DNA of 64,000 nucleotides from Stichopus chloronotus (lineage: Eukaryota > Echinodermata > Holothuroidea > Aspidochirotida > Stichopodidae). A program made the translations under genes and the position numbers. Location: assembly GCA_021234535.1 (NCBI GenBank), contig SFZH01000041.1, positions 253,444-317,443 on the forward strand. The letters run 5' to 3'. Shown here in pieces: positions 1 to 11,931 of the stretch. The number at the start of each line of letters is the position of its first letter. Position 1 is the first letter of the stretch. A model generated the notes under the pieces. That model was not told where the DNA came from and ran no database searches. It worked only from the letters and a program-made list of their open reading frames with translations.

Positions 1-397
1 TCCTCATCGGCTTTACGGTCTAGGAGGATTTGCGGACGCCAACTTTTAAAACTGAAATTTTGTCACAGATACACGCACACACGCACATACACAAACATCT
101 TCACACATTTTGACCCCTACCCTACTGGAGGTCTCAAGTCACCTTAAGCACCATACCAGGGGAAATCCCCGTCTCTCATATGTCAATCATACACACTGTT
201 ACCAGAGCAACCTTTATCATGGCAACTGAGAGAGCTATAATAAATTGTAACGTCCCAAAGCAACTACAATATCTTACCCAGTATATTACATGAGTAAGAA
301 TGAATCCATGGTAAGCTACGGAGGTTGTGTTGGAGGGAAAATTATTAAAACATAGGCTACATTCTACAGATATCATTGAAGAGATTGGTGTTCTTAC

Positions 398-3300
398 GTC
401 GATTGATTCAAGAAAGAATATTGCTTTCAAAGGTTCTAACAGGAATGATCCTATACGCTCTACGGCTGATGATTCAGTGATTTCACCCAGTCCGTGCATG
501 TATATAGTTTTGGTGTAGGGGTCCTCGTACTTTGCATTAGAGAGAATATCTCGAAGAGTACCGTTCGTGACATGTTCGCAGTAAATGTAGTAAGGAACTG
601 TATCAAGGAAAAAGAGGAACATGAAGAAAAAAGAAAAGAAAAAAAAAGAAACGAAAAAAGAACAACAAGGAATATTAAGTATATTACTTAAAGGGAAAAA
701 AGACGTTTGTTTTAAAGGAAACAATAATGTCATAAACCAATGTTACGTGGACATAGATGGAATGATAGATCATTCAACGTTAGGAAGGAACGTAGTCTTC
801 TTTTCAAGAAGAAAGTTTCTCACAAATAGAAATTCAGTCATTTGTTGCACAAAAATAATTTGATCACACTAACTTTTCAAAATTCCAATGATGCATCTTC
901 CACCACTCATCATATATATAATGTTTTGAGGAGATGAAGCTTTAGCAGATGTTTAATGATGAGATTGAATGGTTTAGCAATGGTTAAATCTATTTTCTTT
1001 TTATGTCATGTGTATTACATGAGTATTTGTATGTCATGGTGTATTATAAAGCCCCTATTTCCCTTTAATTATTGAAACAAAGAATAACAAGAATCTGCCT
1101 GCAATCGGAAATATTAGCATGCATCACTTTGCCAGTTAATTATCATCTTTCATAGATTACTAAACGTCAGATAAATTCACAGATATTTAACAGGACTTCA
1201 CTGATTACTATAGTTAAAGTGTTCATGGATTAGTGTATCAGAGTTTGTATCAACGTAAAAGGGACGATGATGTCGATCAACAAGTTGATTAAAAATAATC
1301 AACATCTTTGATGATAGGAATTTACGTACTTTGTTCGGTATCACAAGCAGAAATTGCTACAACATTTTCATGTTTCGGAATATGCTTGAGATGTTCAGCT
1401 AGTAATCTCAGGTTCAACCAATCTTCCTTTTTCGCGGTCTCAGCTACAATGGTAAAAAAATGTAAAGTTAAAGGAATAATTTCGGGCAATAAAAGAAAAA
1501 ATATTTGTGCAAAATTAACGAAATTATGACTTTGTTGAAATGTTACATCAACGTGCATATCTAGGTAAAATGTAAATGTTGTAACATGTACCTTGATATC
1601 TTGCAGTTTACAGCTTACCGGATAATCTCAAAGAACGAGTTAAAAGGCTCTTGATATGAAGGGGTAGTCGAAGGAAACGTTGCTATCAAAATAGATGTAA
1701 GTTGTCTGGCTCCACGTCATGTAATTAAAGGGCATACCTCAGGTTTTTCAGATATTCTTTCAGTAGATTTTTTTTTCAAACAATCTCTTCTGTTGTACAC
1801 GGTTGATACCGTTTTAAATATTAAACTAACTTACCACGCAGTGTAGTTGCCACTACTGAAGATCCACTTTTAAATTTCGATGACGCAATCCACCTCTTCC
1901 TTTTTCCAGTGGATGGTATAGAACTTACCAGTAGGAAGTCGCTTCTCGTTAAGGCTTTCTTATCTCCATAAACGAACACATCTAAGGACAACAATGGAAA
2001 ACGTAGGTTAGAATACTTTTTTCTTGAAGTTGACTTGAATGACATTTCCAGTAACATCAAAACTATCTCTCCAGGCCAACTAAAACGATAACTCTTTGGT
2101 AATCAACATCTACAAGGTATAAGCTACTTTAGTTAACACCATCAATACATACCACGCACTAGTTCTTCGGGAGATTCATAATGTACTTCGTCTACAGACT
2201 TGTCAAATGTGGTTCTTGTTGTACAGATGAATAAAAACAGACAGAAAAATAATATAATAATAGTAATAATATTAATAATACTAATATGCTAATACCTCTG
2301 CTACTACTATTACTACTACTAATAATAATGATAGTAAATGCAATTTGTATTGTATTTAATGGCACTAATTACTACTATTATCTGAAAAAACTACAAAAAG
2401 TAAGGTGGGGAAAGAGGGAACTAATTCGATTTCTCATAACGAAAATTTGTTTAAGTTGAACATTAACTTACGTTGCATATGTTCTCTCCAGACGTAGCGA
2501 TCTATTGTCTTAAACAAAATGAAAGATGAAATGAAATGCTGTCAGTATCATAGTTTAATAATTAATCGAACATGATCAATCCGTCGTATAGTAAAGTTCA
2601 AACAGTTGGAATAAATTGATACTTGTCAAAATGTTCTTCAGATTTTGATTCGAAACTTACTTTTGAGTTTGAGGTACATGAGTACACTCATCAAGGCGAA
2701 CAACCCAAAGAGGACTGGTATCATAATGTAAGTCACGTCCGTACCTTCTTTATCAGGCACTGCAATAGCTGTGATTGAAGATATGTTCGTCAGCAATGTC
2801 TTAGTAGAATATCTCGATAACATGTGATAGCTTAATACAGTTTGTTAAAGTTTGTGAAAATCCTCCTTGAGAATTGCAAGTGTAATTACCGACCAGTACA
2901 TTGCATTTATGCGTGCATTACATACGATAATGTGGCAAACGTAAATGTTTTACCTGCTGTTTCCGTCGTAGTTAATGAACTCAGTTGCCGGCCGGACTCA
3001 GTTGCCGGCCTAACCAAAATACTACTCCATTCAGATTGTATGTAAGGACCGTTGACTTCACAAGTAACGTTCTCGTTTTCACCAGTTACATTGAACGCCA
3101 AATGTGAGATAAAGTTCCCAACTGCTCTGTCTGGACCGTCGAACTGCTCACTTCTGTAAAGGCTATTGTTTCTTGACCATGTTATGTTAAGCGGATGGAT
3201 TGCTAGGGATACCAAACATTGCAACTCTACATTTGATCTATCTGTAGCTGTAAGTTCCCACTTTCTGTCTTCACGTGTAAATCCGTTCAATCCGACAATG

Positions 3301-5416
3301 GTTACGGTAGGTGTCACTGGGAAACAGAATAGAAACGAAGAGCATACGCAAGACTGATAAGGTACATGGAGGTAATTGATGTATGTTTTTTGGTTACTTG
3401 TTCTAATTATGACTATCATGATTATCTGTTAAAAAATATATAAAAGAAACAAAGATATTCTATCTAACAAAAATGGCTTAAATCTTTAAATGGCCGTTTT
3501 GTTAACACAACGAACAAGAAATAAACAGTACATTCATAGTGATGGCATAAAGCTACCTTAACATGTTGCATAAATTAATTAGATATCTGAGTTTGCTATA
3601 CTGGTATCTATGTTAACTGACTCATTGCTGTGTAGCCACCGGAATTTTTTTCTTTCTATTACCGGAATCTTTTGAGTAAATTACAATACAGCATTGGCGA
3701 TACTTAGTGTCTATGGAACCCCCAAAGTGTATGTTACAACCAATAGTGTTGCAACTGGCCAATAACATCACAACATTCACGTGATAACGTGAGATATTTT
3801 ATCATTTTTCAGGTGACGCTCAAGGATCCTTCACATAACCTTCACTATAGGGTTGCGATATTACTGGTTAAAAAATAAACATTATCGGTCAGTAAAACTT
3901 GTGACATTATCGGTCAAAATTGTGTGACATTATCGGTTAGGAAATGTTGCGTCATCATTGGTCAAGCGAAACACTATTGGTTGAATGAGGTATGGCCAAT
4001 AATATTGTGGCATTCTTGGGTGTAACATGGCAAAGCTAATTCGTCCCCTGTCGACTTTAAGTAGCAGGGAGTTGAAACTGACGCTGTAGGGATGCATAGT
4101 CAACGTGTAGTAAAATGGGCTACAGGGCTCCTTTGGTGGCTTCACTGGATCCCCCAATGCAGTCACTATGTAAGTTGTTTGCTGGTTTGCGTAACGGAAT
4201 GAATGTGAAAACCAAATTTGATTCTTTTGCATAAAAAGAGGGGAGGGTCCTAGACGAATATTTGGCTGCAGCCTTCGGTGGAGGGAGGGGGGCAAAATTT
4301 CTCACTGAGAGGGATAAGGGGGTATTTATATTGCCTCATGATGCCTCCTACCCTTTGTTTTGCCACCGTTGCTGGCCAACCTGTTCTAATTAATGGTCCA
4401 CACAGCCACCTTTGAACCTCTTGGAGAGCCGCACAGGTTGCAAGGACGCCATCTAAATTTTTCTGTTTAATAGCGTTTGTTCAAATTCAATTGTGTATAG
4501 AGGTGTATAGGGGAGGCGGTGCAACTGACGATATTTGATTGTTTATCACTCTCTTGTTCAGCAAACGTGTTATCAGGAAGACAATGTAATTGTATGAATT
4601 AAATGTAATCAATCGTCTTGATGATTCTTTTGTGACGTCATTCTTGATAGGTAGCTTGGTAGCTCTCCGCAAATGTCACATGGTTTACGGTTACTCCTTA
4701 CACGTACTCGTGATCAGTTACACATTTGTACATGCATTTGTTTGGTAACATGTCTCATACTTTTTTTTTTTTGAGGAGACGAAAATTTATAGATGTTCAT
4801 TGGTGAGCCTGAATCGGTAAACAATGATTAAAGATATTAATTTTGTATGCCATATCGGTACATTATAAACATTATATTTTTCTTTTAATATAACCAGCAA
4901 CAGTTGCAGCACACTATTATGGTTACTTGCAATTATGATGTACCACACTTATTCATGACAGAGGAATATTGAACTACCAAAGATCTTTCAAGGCACATCT
5001 AGAACAATCAGACCAACAGGCTAATGTCTAGATATTAACTCACCTTCCACGCTGACTTCAAAGTATGCCCTTAGGGTTCTTGACTTCCAACAGGCATACA
5101 CACCATCATTAAACCCAATTGTTACGTTGATGACTCCCATTGAGTAGTTTCCCTTTCCGCATTTGTTTATTGTCAGTTGCAAGTTTTCATCATTATAAGT
5201 GAGGGCATTGTCTCTGAACAAATACGTGTTCGTGTTGCCCCTCCTCCACGACACGCCACGGTTGTCCTCATCATATATGATTGGACAGCTCAAGCAAGCA
5301 TTTCTATACAGTCCCACTCTTATCTTAGTAACAGGAACAGTTTCCGCTTCAGCCATGTGTGTCCCACTCTTGTGCATAAGAAGAGTGGCTACTACAATAA
5401 AAGAAATAATGAACAT
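398..5416 (-). CDS. Gene A: Ig-domain receptor tyrosine kinase-like protein (probable pseudokinase), 3' part off window
   Basis: Eight exons join in phase: 5416-5044, 3316-2954, 2759-2661, 2508-2472, 2214-2153, 1981-1835, 1443-1330 and 597-398 (465 codons, open at the 3' end). Residues 1-24 look like a signal peptide. Ig domain 1 has Cys41/44, Trp57 and the D-G-V-Y-A-C motif ending at Cys109. Ig domain 2 has Cys158, Trp171, Cys210 and several N-glycosylation sequons. A transmembrane helix spans about 255-275. A juxtamembrane stretch with HYESPEE follows, then a kinase-like N-lobe. The helix-C to hinge stretch (KHENVVAISAC, then PYYIYCEHVTNGTLRDIL) reads like FGFR-type kinases. The strand-3 lysine position of VAVK reads Thr357 (SVVATTLR), and the glycine loop is degenerate (IPSTGKRKRW). 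I could not place the catalytic-loop exon in phase; a candidate lies at 1-47. Role inferred: cell-surface receptor with weak or no kinase activity. The neighbouring gene B is a relative in the same orientation. Confidence 0.72.
815..1060. repeat. Dispersed ~200-bp repeat, copy 1 (intronic)
   Basis: This stretch shares long similarity with 39275-39480 and a shorter part with 4740-4880. Shared blocks include AATTCAGTCATTTGTTGC, ATGATGCATCTTCC and the TTTTGAGGAGATGA / AGATGTTTAATGATGAG region. It lies in the last intron of gene A. No terminal repeats or coding capacity were seen; it could be a SINE or MITE. Confidence 0.6.
2240..2345. repeat. Degenerate trinucleotide microsatellite (ATA/ACT)n
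   Basis: Imperfect runs of AAT, ACT and ATT triplets are visible in the intron between gene A exons 4 and 5. Confidence 0.8.
3870..3975. repeat. Short tandem repeat with ACATTATCGGTCA units
   Basis: Three units of about 24-26 bp each begin with (A)CATTATCGGT, at about 3879, 3905 and 3929, followed by a diverged CATCATTGGTCA. The array lies in the first intron of gene A. Confidence 0.6.
4740..4880. repeat. Dispersed ~200-bp repeat, copy 2 (partial, intronic)
   Basis: The stretch from the T-run and TTGAGGAGACGAAAA through AGATGTTCATTGGTGAG to TTTTGTATGCCAT matches the later half of the copies at 815-1060 and 39275-39480. It lies in intron 1 of gene A. Confidence 0.5.
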
Positions 5417-6042
5417 GTTTTTGCTTTCAAGTTAAGAATCAGGTTATGATAAGAGTAAATAATAGTGTCCACAGGTAGCCTTTACACATAACGCCACAGT
5501 ATAGTGTCGTATCCAGAGGGCTGCCAACATGTAACGTTTACACAACTGTAGCTGGATTTATCACATTGCGACAATTTTGCTGAAAGTCATGATACCTAAA
5601 TAGTAGAATACGACTATCAAAAATCTCTTTGAAATGTCAATGCTAGATTCATTAAATGTCATCACTGTAATTTTCGTGTTACATGTTCATTAAATCTAAT
5701 AATGACATCCATCATGCATCAAAATAGTTGAAGAAAGAAGAAAACAAAAAATGTTAATTACTTGTTCATATAATACTTTTCTTGCAGTATGAGCACAATA
5801 CGCGCCAGCTCCTTTCGTAAATACGAGCTTGCGCCCTCAGAAATTGATCCCACTGACAGAGGGTTAATGAAGCAAAGAAAGAAGGGGTGAAGTTATACGC
5901 AGAAAGTATTCTTTTTTTAAAATGTTGTGTTGCGGAAATTTGTATTGTCTATTCGAAAATGATTTTAATCTGGAGGGTGATACCTAATCTAACGTCTTGA
6001 TCAAATTGATCCCTACTATCAATCATCGGTGGTTGGTACAGG

Positions 6043-6245
6043 TTAACAAGCAGTATTGTCCTCGAACCACATTTGCAGTTTCACACACTCAGAGACTGTA
6101 AAGACTCTCGTCGAGGTCTTAAAATGTGTCAGCACTTGAAAATGAAATTGGAATGATAGTGTCTTACCTGTTAGCAACTGGAACATGTATTTGCTCACAG
6201 AACGTGGAAGAGATACCGACATCATGTATGATCTCACGTTGAAAA
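6043..6245 (-). pseudogene. Gene B: 3' end of a degraded receptor-kinase-like gene
   Basis: Two exons, 6245-6168 and 6134-6043 (stop TAA), join in phase. They read like the kinase stretch from helix G to helix I: SLPRSVSKYMFQLLT, then VLTHFKTSTRVFTVSECVK. The alignment corresponds to the L-P-x-P ... Y-x-L-M-L-x-C-W ... R-P-x-F pattern. The Cys-Trp is replaced by Val-Leu, and the R-P-x-F block is shortened to R-V-F. Possible upstream exons on the same strand (6945-6874 with a helix-E-like FYAQGLLMVVKNLL, and 6853-6725) have good splice signals but mismatched phases, so I left them out of the model. The stop lies 627 bases upstream of gene A's start codon and on the same strand, so A and B look like tandem duplicates. 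It could be a decayed pseudogene or a living but divergent gene. Confidence 0.42.
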
Positions 6246-8337
6246 CTATAACAAATGACATGAGCTACTTTCTGTACGACCTAATACCTCGAAAACGGTC
6301 GATGTTATGTACTCGGTCATGTAACAGCCGCATTGTAATGTTGCCTACAGATATCTAACAAATGAAAATTCATTCCAGTTGAAAATCGAACTGAGAGTTT
6401 AGGTAGCGGAGTACCAGGAAACAATACCATGCTTTCTTCTTTTTTCAAACAAGTCATTAACAGACACCCATTTCACTTTCATTGTAACTTAATAAACATA
6501 AAATACAGACAAATAAAGAATGCAACGAGAGTAATTTTTGGCTAAGAGGAACTCATCTTAGCTGTGGAATTTATATTAGCTCAAAACAGAATGCGTTAGT
6601 TTATTTAATCATTTAATTTGAAACTAAAAGTTTTGGCTCAACCACGATTATACTTGAATATGACTATACTTTACACATTGAAATAGTTTCGGGCGGAAAT
6701 GTAGATGATTGAATATATGCTGACCTTTGCGTAATCTTAAAGAAAGTCGCTGAGTTGGTTGACAAAATTCGTGAATTTTCGTCACACCTGAGCATCTGAC
6801 AACTTAAGCAACAATGATAGGGTAATGAATGATTCAAATCAATTCTTGCAAATCTGTGACCAGAAACCTTTACCAAAAGGTTTTTTACAACCATTAGCAA
6901 TCCCTGTGCATAAAACATCCTACGATTTCTTACATTTTCTAGTGACTGTGGGTATATCAACATGACTAACGTGGGTAATAAGAGGCTAATTAGAGATATT
7001 CCCATGCAATAGTTTTCTTAAATCTTCACGTGAAAAGGCTATGGCAACTCAATAAGTCCATTTCGCTATGCCTGGATGATATCATCTATCTAACGATGCT
7101 TCATTGCAGTTCATGCTACCCCATACAACCATCTTTGGCCGTCTTTGACAACCATTTTAATAGACCAAAACGTGTTCCTCATTTTAAATCAGAATGCTTG
7201 CTTAAACTAAGTGTAAATGTACTTTAATTAACATATGAAAACAACCCCCCCAACAAAAAATGAAATCAACTTATTGATTTTGCTTTTAGTTGCAAACTGT
7301 ATTTTTACTGTTATTCTGAGACATATACGTACGTTATTATTTAATGCAAAGAACTCTACTACAAATTACCTCATACGACATCGCTCAATGTGACGTTGAG
7401 AAATGACAGTAGCTACCATTTATCACAGGTTCTGTTCTCTCCGCAACAATTTTGAAATTTATTCTACGAATTTGAAATGGCGTCATTCACCGCAGGCATT
7501 ATGTAAATGTATCAATTTGTGATCAAACGTCTTATCATTGTGAAAAAAGAATGATATGCTTATCCTCAAAAGTATGAGATTTCCCATTCAGATTTCTCAC
7601 TCATATTTCTTTTTCATTGTACTGAACATGACAGAGAAAATATTTGAAGCGAATAAGCATGTATGATATAACTTTAAAGTCAATTATTCACACTTGACAG
7701 AAGTTCACTTTCAGTGCTCATTCCAGGGACTAAAGAGACAGATTGGTTTCGATTTTTACAACAATAATAATATTTTTTTTGGTTTCTCACAGCAGGAACA
7801 ATAGCATACGTGGATACATAAAAAATATATTTGAGATCACTTAAATGTATGTTTCCTTCACTTACAGATTGTTTCACATTTCACTTTATTGTTGCTTTTT
7901 TTATATTATGCTTAAACATCAATCACTTAAAAGTTCATTACAATAGGGATTTGAAAGATGAAACAACCTTGTTCCCTGTGAATGAAGTAATGTGGTTCCT
8001 TCAGTGTAGCAAAATCTTCAGAAGAAAGAAATACGTGGCAGCCAAGGCTTCCTGACGGTGAGGTACAGACCGATAAAATGTTAAGCTTGTGAAACTAGGC
8101 TATAATTGATGACTGTTTTAGGGATGAGCTGGGTGGTAACATTCTTTAATTTTGAGATGTCCGTGATGTCCGCTCTATCATGGACAAGCTATGCTAGACA
8201 GATTGCATCCTGTTAATGTCAATAGTGACTGCTGAACATCCAGAACTGCTACGTAGGCTAGCACTGGTATAGCATTCGTGAGCTTCGAAGGTTTCGTAGT
8301 TGTGAACAATAACTTACTACTAAGTAAAAAGTAAAAG
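6246..8337. other. Unresolved stretch upstream of gene B
   Basis: This stretch is AT-rich with scattered splice-like signals on the minus strand (6945-6874, 6853-6725 and around 7680-7877). I found no continuous in-phase gene model. Missing exons of gene B are expected here if the gene was once complete. Confidence 0.4.
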
Positions 8338-8640
8338 TACACTGTAAAAAATTACTGTAAAATAACGGCAAAATGCACCTGTAAAAATACGTGTTTTTAC
8401 TGTAAACAGAGTTTTACAGTTCCTTCGTGATAAAAATACAGTAAAGTAATCTTTCAACGGGAAGTCAACGTAGATTTACAGTTTCCTAAGACATGGCCTG
8501 TTATTTTACCCTTTTTCTGTAATGTCGATAAAATTTCCTATAATAATAAAAAAATTTTATCAGTTATTTACATTTACAGTGAATTCCATGTAAAAACAAG
8601 TAACTATCCTGTAATTCAACAATACCATACCACTTTACTA
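8338..8640. mobile_element. MITE-like element rich in ACTGTAAAA / TTTTACAGT words
   Basis: It begins with ACTGTAAAAAATTACTGTAAAATAAC and contains many TGTAAA/TTTACA words in both orientations. The end sequence ACTGTAAAAAATT also marks the edge of the foldback element at 22815-23118, so the two are probably one family. There is no coding capacity. Confidence 0.5.
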
Positions 8641-11480
8641 ATTGTAAATACAAGTTATTTCCGTGCCGCAAGCTTGTTTTAGCACTTCTGCTTCCTTAAT
8701 CGTGAAATTGAGAAATTCTTACACCCTTGCTGTAGATGTAAGCAAAGATCATTTTAGGTCATCTCTTGAAGTATGTTGTGGTGATCTTCACATGGTTGCA
8801 ATAGACCCTATAGTAGGCGGGGACCAACTTTGTGAATCGAAAAAAAAAACTGTCCAGCCGAGCAGAACCTTTCACTAAAAAAGCAAACATGTAGGCCTAT
8901 AGTTGACCAAGTAGGCCGTAATTAGACCAAAATTAGCACAATTCACATGGTTAGGTATGAAGGTAGAAAGATCAATATTTATTCGAAATTTTCAAGTAAG
9001 CCTAATGTAGACTATACGAGTTAAAACTGACATATGTTTTCTGTTACCAGTTCAGCAGATCGAAGGGCGCCTTTTGAGTGGGTTAGCCTAGTCCATAGGC
9101 TATGACCATGCCGGAGACCTGGGTCGAGGGACATTTTGTGGACAAAACACTTTACAAAAGTGTAGGGTAGCCGACTTTATCCTTCAACACTTCGCACATA
9201 ACAATTTTTTTTTAAGATGCGCTAAGACAAAACTCCGTCGATACATCATGAGAAAAAAAAAAAAAAAAACAGAAAGAAGACACTTTACCAAGTGAAAAGC
9301 TACTTGCCGGTATCACTCAGTAAAGGTGAGTGTTTTGGTCTCATAAATGAAATAGGCCCAGGACATATATTTCCTTCGTCCGCAGCAGCTAGCGCACTCG
9401 TGGTCGCTTTGTGCTTCCAATACTAGGACAACAGTATAGGCGTACGTCATACTATACGAAACTGGGCAACCATACCATACATGTTCAAAAGATTGAGTGG
9501 TGTAGATCTAAGTTATCAAAGTCACGCATACTCATAGACACCGCGCCCCCAACAGCCGAATCGCATTCCAGTTTTGCACAGTAGCGCTACAAAAATTGAG
9601 AAAAAAAGCTCATTCCATACAACATAAAAAATGCATATCAGTTTCGTTAACAAGCAAAACCAATTCTTAACGAGGAACTTGCTCAAAGGTAATTGATACG
9701 GATTATCGATAAGGTTTAAGTCTCTTCATTCTAATAGCAAGCTTGGAAGTGCTCTTAATATCCAAAATATGTCCAAAAATTGAATTAATATGGGCGATCC
9801 TGCTTTGTTTTTTAAACAGCTGCTTTGTTTTTATACAGCTGTTAACTCTTGTTAAGGACGTTTACAAGTTTTATGACGTAGGAGAAAAAAAAAAAAAAAC
9901 TTTGAACGAGAATAGCAAGTGTAAATTTATTTACAGCGATGTGCAGTCACAGCTAACTTGTCGCCGGTCGCGTAATTTTCCCCAGAACGAATGGGAGTAG
10001 GTCTAAATCATTCCTGTCATGAATTAATCAGCTTCTTGGAAGTTGAAAAGGCCACACGCCTAATTTCACAATGACAGCTTTTCGAACCCTTCTTTGTAAT
10101 TCTGTCAGACGATTAAGAAAGAGTGGGTCAAATATCCCTTGTCCACGTACCCTAATCTTAGATCGGAAACCATTTTTTTCCAAATGATTATTTGGAAAAA
10201 AATCCATGTGCCCCAATTTGTCATGAGGGTAAAAGTTGGGTCCACCGGTCGCTCGATGTTTTCCCCCACGAGCTTCCGGGCATTTGCGATCTTTACAAAT
10301 TTGAAAATTGTTTCAAAATTGTGGTTAGGGTTAAAGTCGGAGCCAGGGTGGGGAATTTAACAATTACTTGGCCTGTTCTTTGAAGATCCGGTCTCAAAAA
10401 CACCAAAAAGTGTAGAGAAACTGGCATTTCAGGAGTCATGGGCGTGGCCAATTTCCAAGAAGTTGATTGGTCCATTGCCATGAAGAATCCCCCCTCCCAC
10501 ACCGGTCTGCCACTTTTTTCGTAGAGGCCTATTCGGAAGATTTATGCCAACGGACCAACCAGCTTCTTGGAAATAAGCCATACCCCGTATTTCAAAATAA
10601 CAGGTTTTAGACCCAATTTTCGGAATTCTGACACCGAATTCTGAAAGAACAGGTCAAATTTACTCTCTATCTCTAAACATCCGGCCCTTTTAATAATCCC
10701 AGCCAAGGTTTTGAAACAAATTTAAAAATTAAAAAAAAATGATTCTTCTTTAGGCCTCCTACGAACAAAAAAAAGAGAAGCTGCTGGCGGGTCTAGTCAC
10801 GGCAGCATGTCTTGGAGTAAAATCGAGGGAGCCATTGATTACTTGATTACTTCAAGTCAGCAGTAGTTTGTTCTACACTATCCTTCTCTATGGTTCTGCG
10901 TGATTTGCTTTGGATAGTAGAAGCAATGTTATTGGTTATTCTTTTATAACAAAGGAGCACAATTCTTTCTCATTTTATGCAAAGCATAGCGACAAAAAAT
11001 TGTACAGTTGCTCGCATTAGTCTGAAAATAGTTTCATTGAAATGCTTCCTGTACCCTTAAACGTTATACCGTATGATCGCCAAAAAAACCAAAAAAAAAT
11101 CAGAAGTTTTTCTTCTGTTTATATTTTAAAGAACCAATTACAATGCAGTTAGTTGCGCGCCACTGGTGTGGTCACGTACCTTACAGTGTCTGCGATAGGT
11201 CTAGCCCAGGCACTCCACATTACATGCAGGTACGGTATAGTTTCGTACAGGCCGCGGTATGCCTACGTACGTAGCCTGCGTCAGTGCACTAGCACTACGT
11301 ACGCACGTACGTACTTATTCCACATTTCAAGACTATCAGGAGGCTGAAGGTTGTGGCGCGCCTTACTACTGGGCTTTGCGAAGTAAATTAACGTTAGTCC
11401 GTGATTTTTTACATATAGTTGACTTACCAAAAGACTTTTTCGTTTTGTGTAGCATTTTATCTTGAGTGTGCCAGTAAGTC
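8641..11480. other. Intergenic, no supported gene
   Basis: Only short unrelated ORFs are present. A degenerate block containing 'agcttcttgga' / 'ccaagaagttgattgg' words recurs at about 10028, 10458 and 10560, suggesting an old repeat. An ACGTACGT-rich patch lies at about 11260-11315. Confidence 0.5.
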
Positions 11481-11931
11481 ATTCTAGTTTGTCTCCCATT
11501 CACAATAACAATGAATCAAAAAGTAACGCGAGACCGAGTCTAGGCTTAACGTTAGGCCTAATATTAGCCTACCCCGTATTAGTGAGCGTAGCCAAACGTA
11601 GCTAGTCTTGGCCTTGTTACTGTTACTTAGTATTTCTGCCTGATTAATTAGTAATGGCAACAAGGTGTACGGATCAGGACTAGCCTAATTAGAACTAACT
11701 TGTAGCTATCGCTGACCGAAGTCTGAAATTAACGTTGAACGAACACGACCGCTCACGTTCTATCTAGTTTTAACAATTTCATAATAACCTTAGGGCCTAG
11801 GCTAGGTCAGTAGCCTAGGCATAGGCTTGCTTTGTTTGCACTAATTAGGTAGGCTATGTCTACTAGCGTGACAGTCTAGGCCTAGACAGGCTGAGGGAAC
11901 AACAGTCTACAGACAGCCTGTTGAAGACTGT
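11481..11931. other. TAGGCCTA-rich segment 5' of the zinc-finger family gene
   Basis: Words such as TAGGCCTA, CCTAGGC and GTCTAGGCCTAGAC are concentrated here. The segment sits immediately 5' of the plus-strand coding region that opens near 11932. It may be promoter or 5' UTR sequence; this is positional inference only. A similar segment lies near 62860-63130. Confidence 0.35.

Noticed and set aside
1..47. Minus-strand exon reading FKSWRPQILLDRKADEE, a possible ruined catalytic loop of gene A
   Set aside because: It has a good acceptor and its spacing resembles HRDLxxRNILLD, but its phase does not follow the exon ending at 398, so it is not included in the model.
1265..1312. Perfect 8-bp inverted repeat GTTGATTA-AAAA-TAATCAAC
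   Set aside because: Short AT-rich palindromes are expected at this composition.
5789..5890. 33-codon plus-strand ORF MSTIRASSFRKYELAPSEID... preceded by a good acceptor
   Set aside because: Too short, with no neighbouring exon or homology that I recognise; likely chance.
6725..6945. Possible helix E and catalytic-loop exons of gene B
   Set aside because: Splice-like signals are present and one frame is kinase-like, but the phases of the two pieces do not match.
9240..9275. A-rich tract as a retrotransposon tail
   Set aside because: No element body or target duplication is visible next to it.
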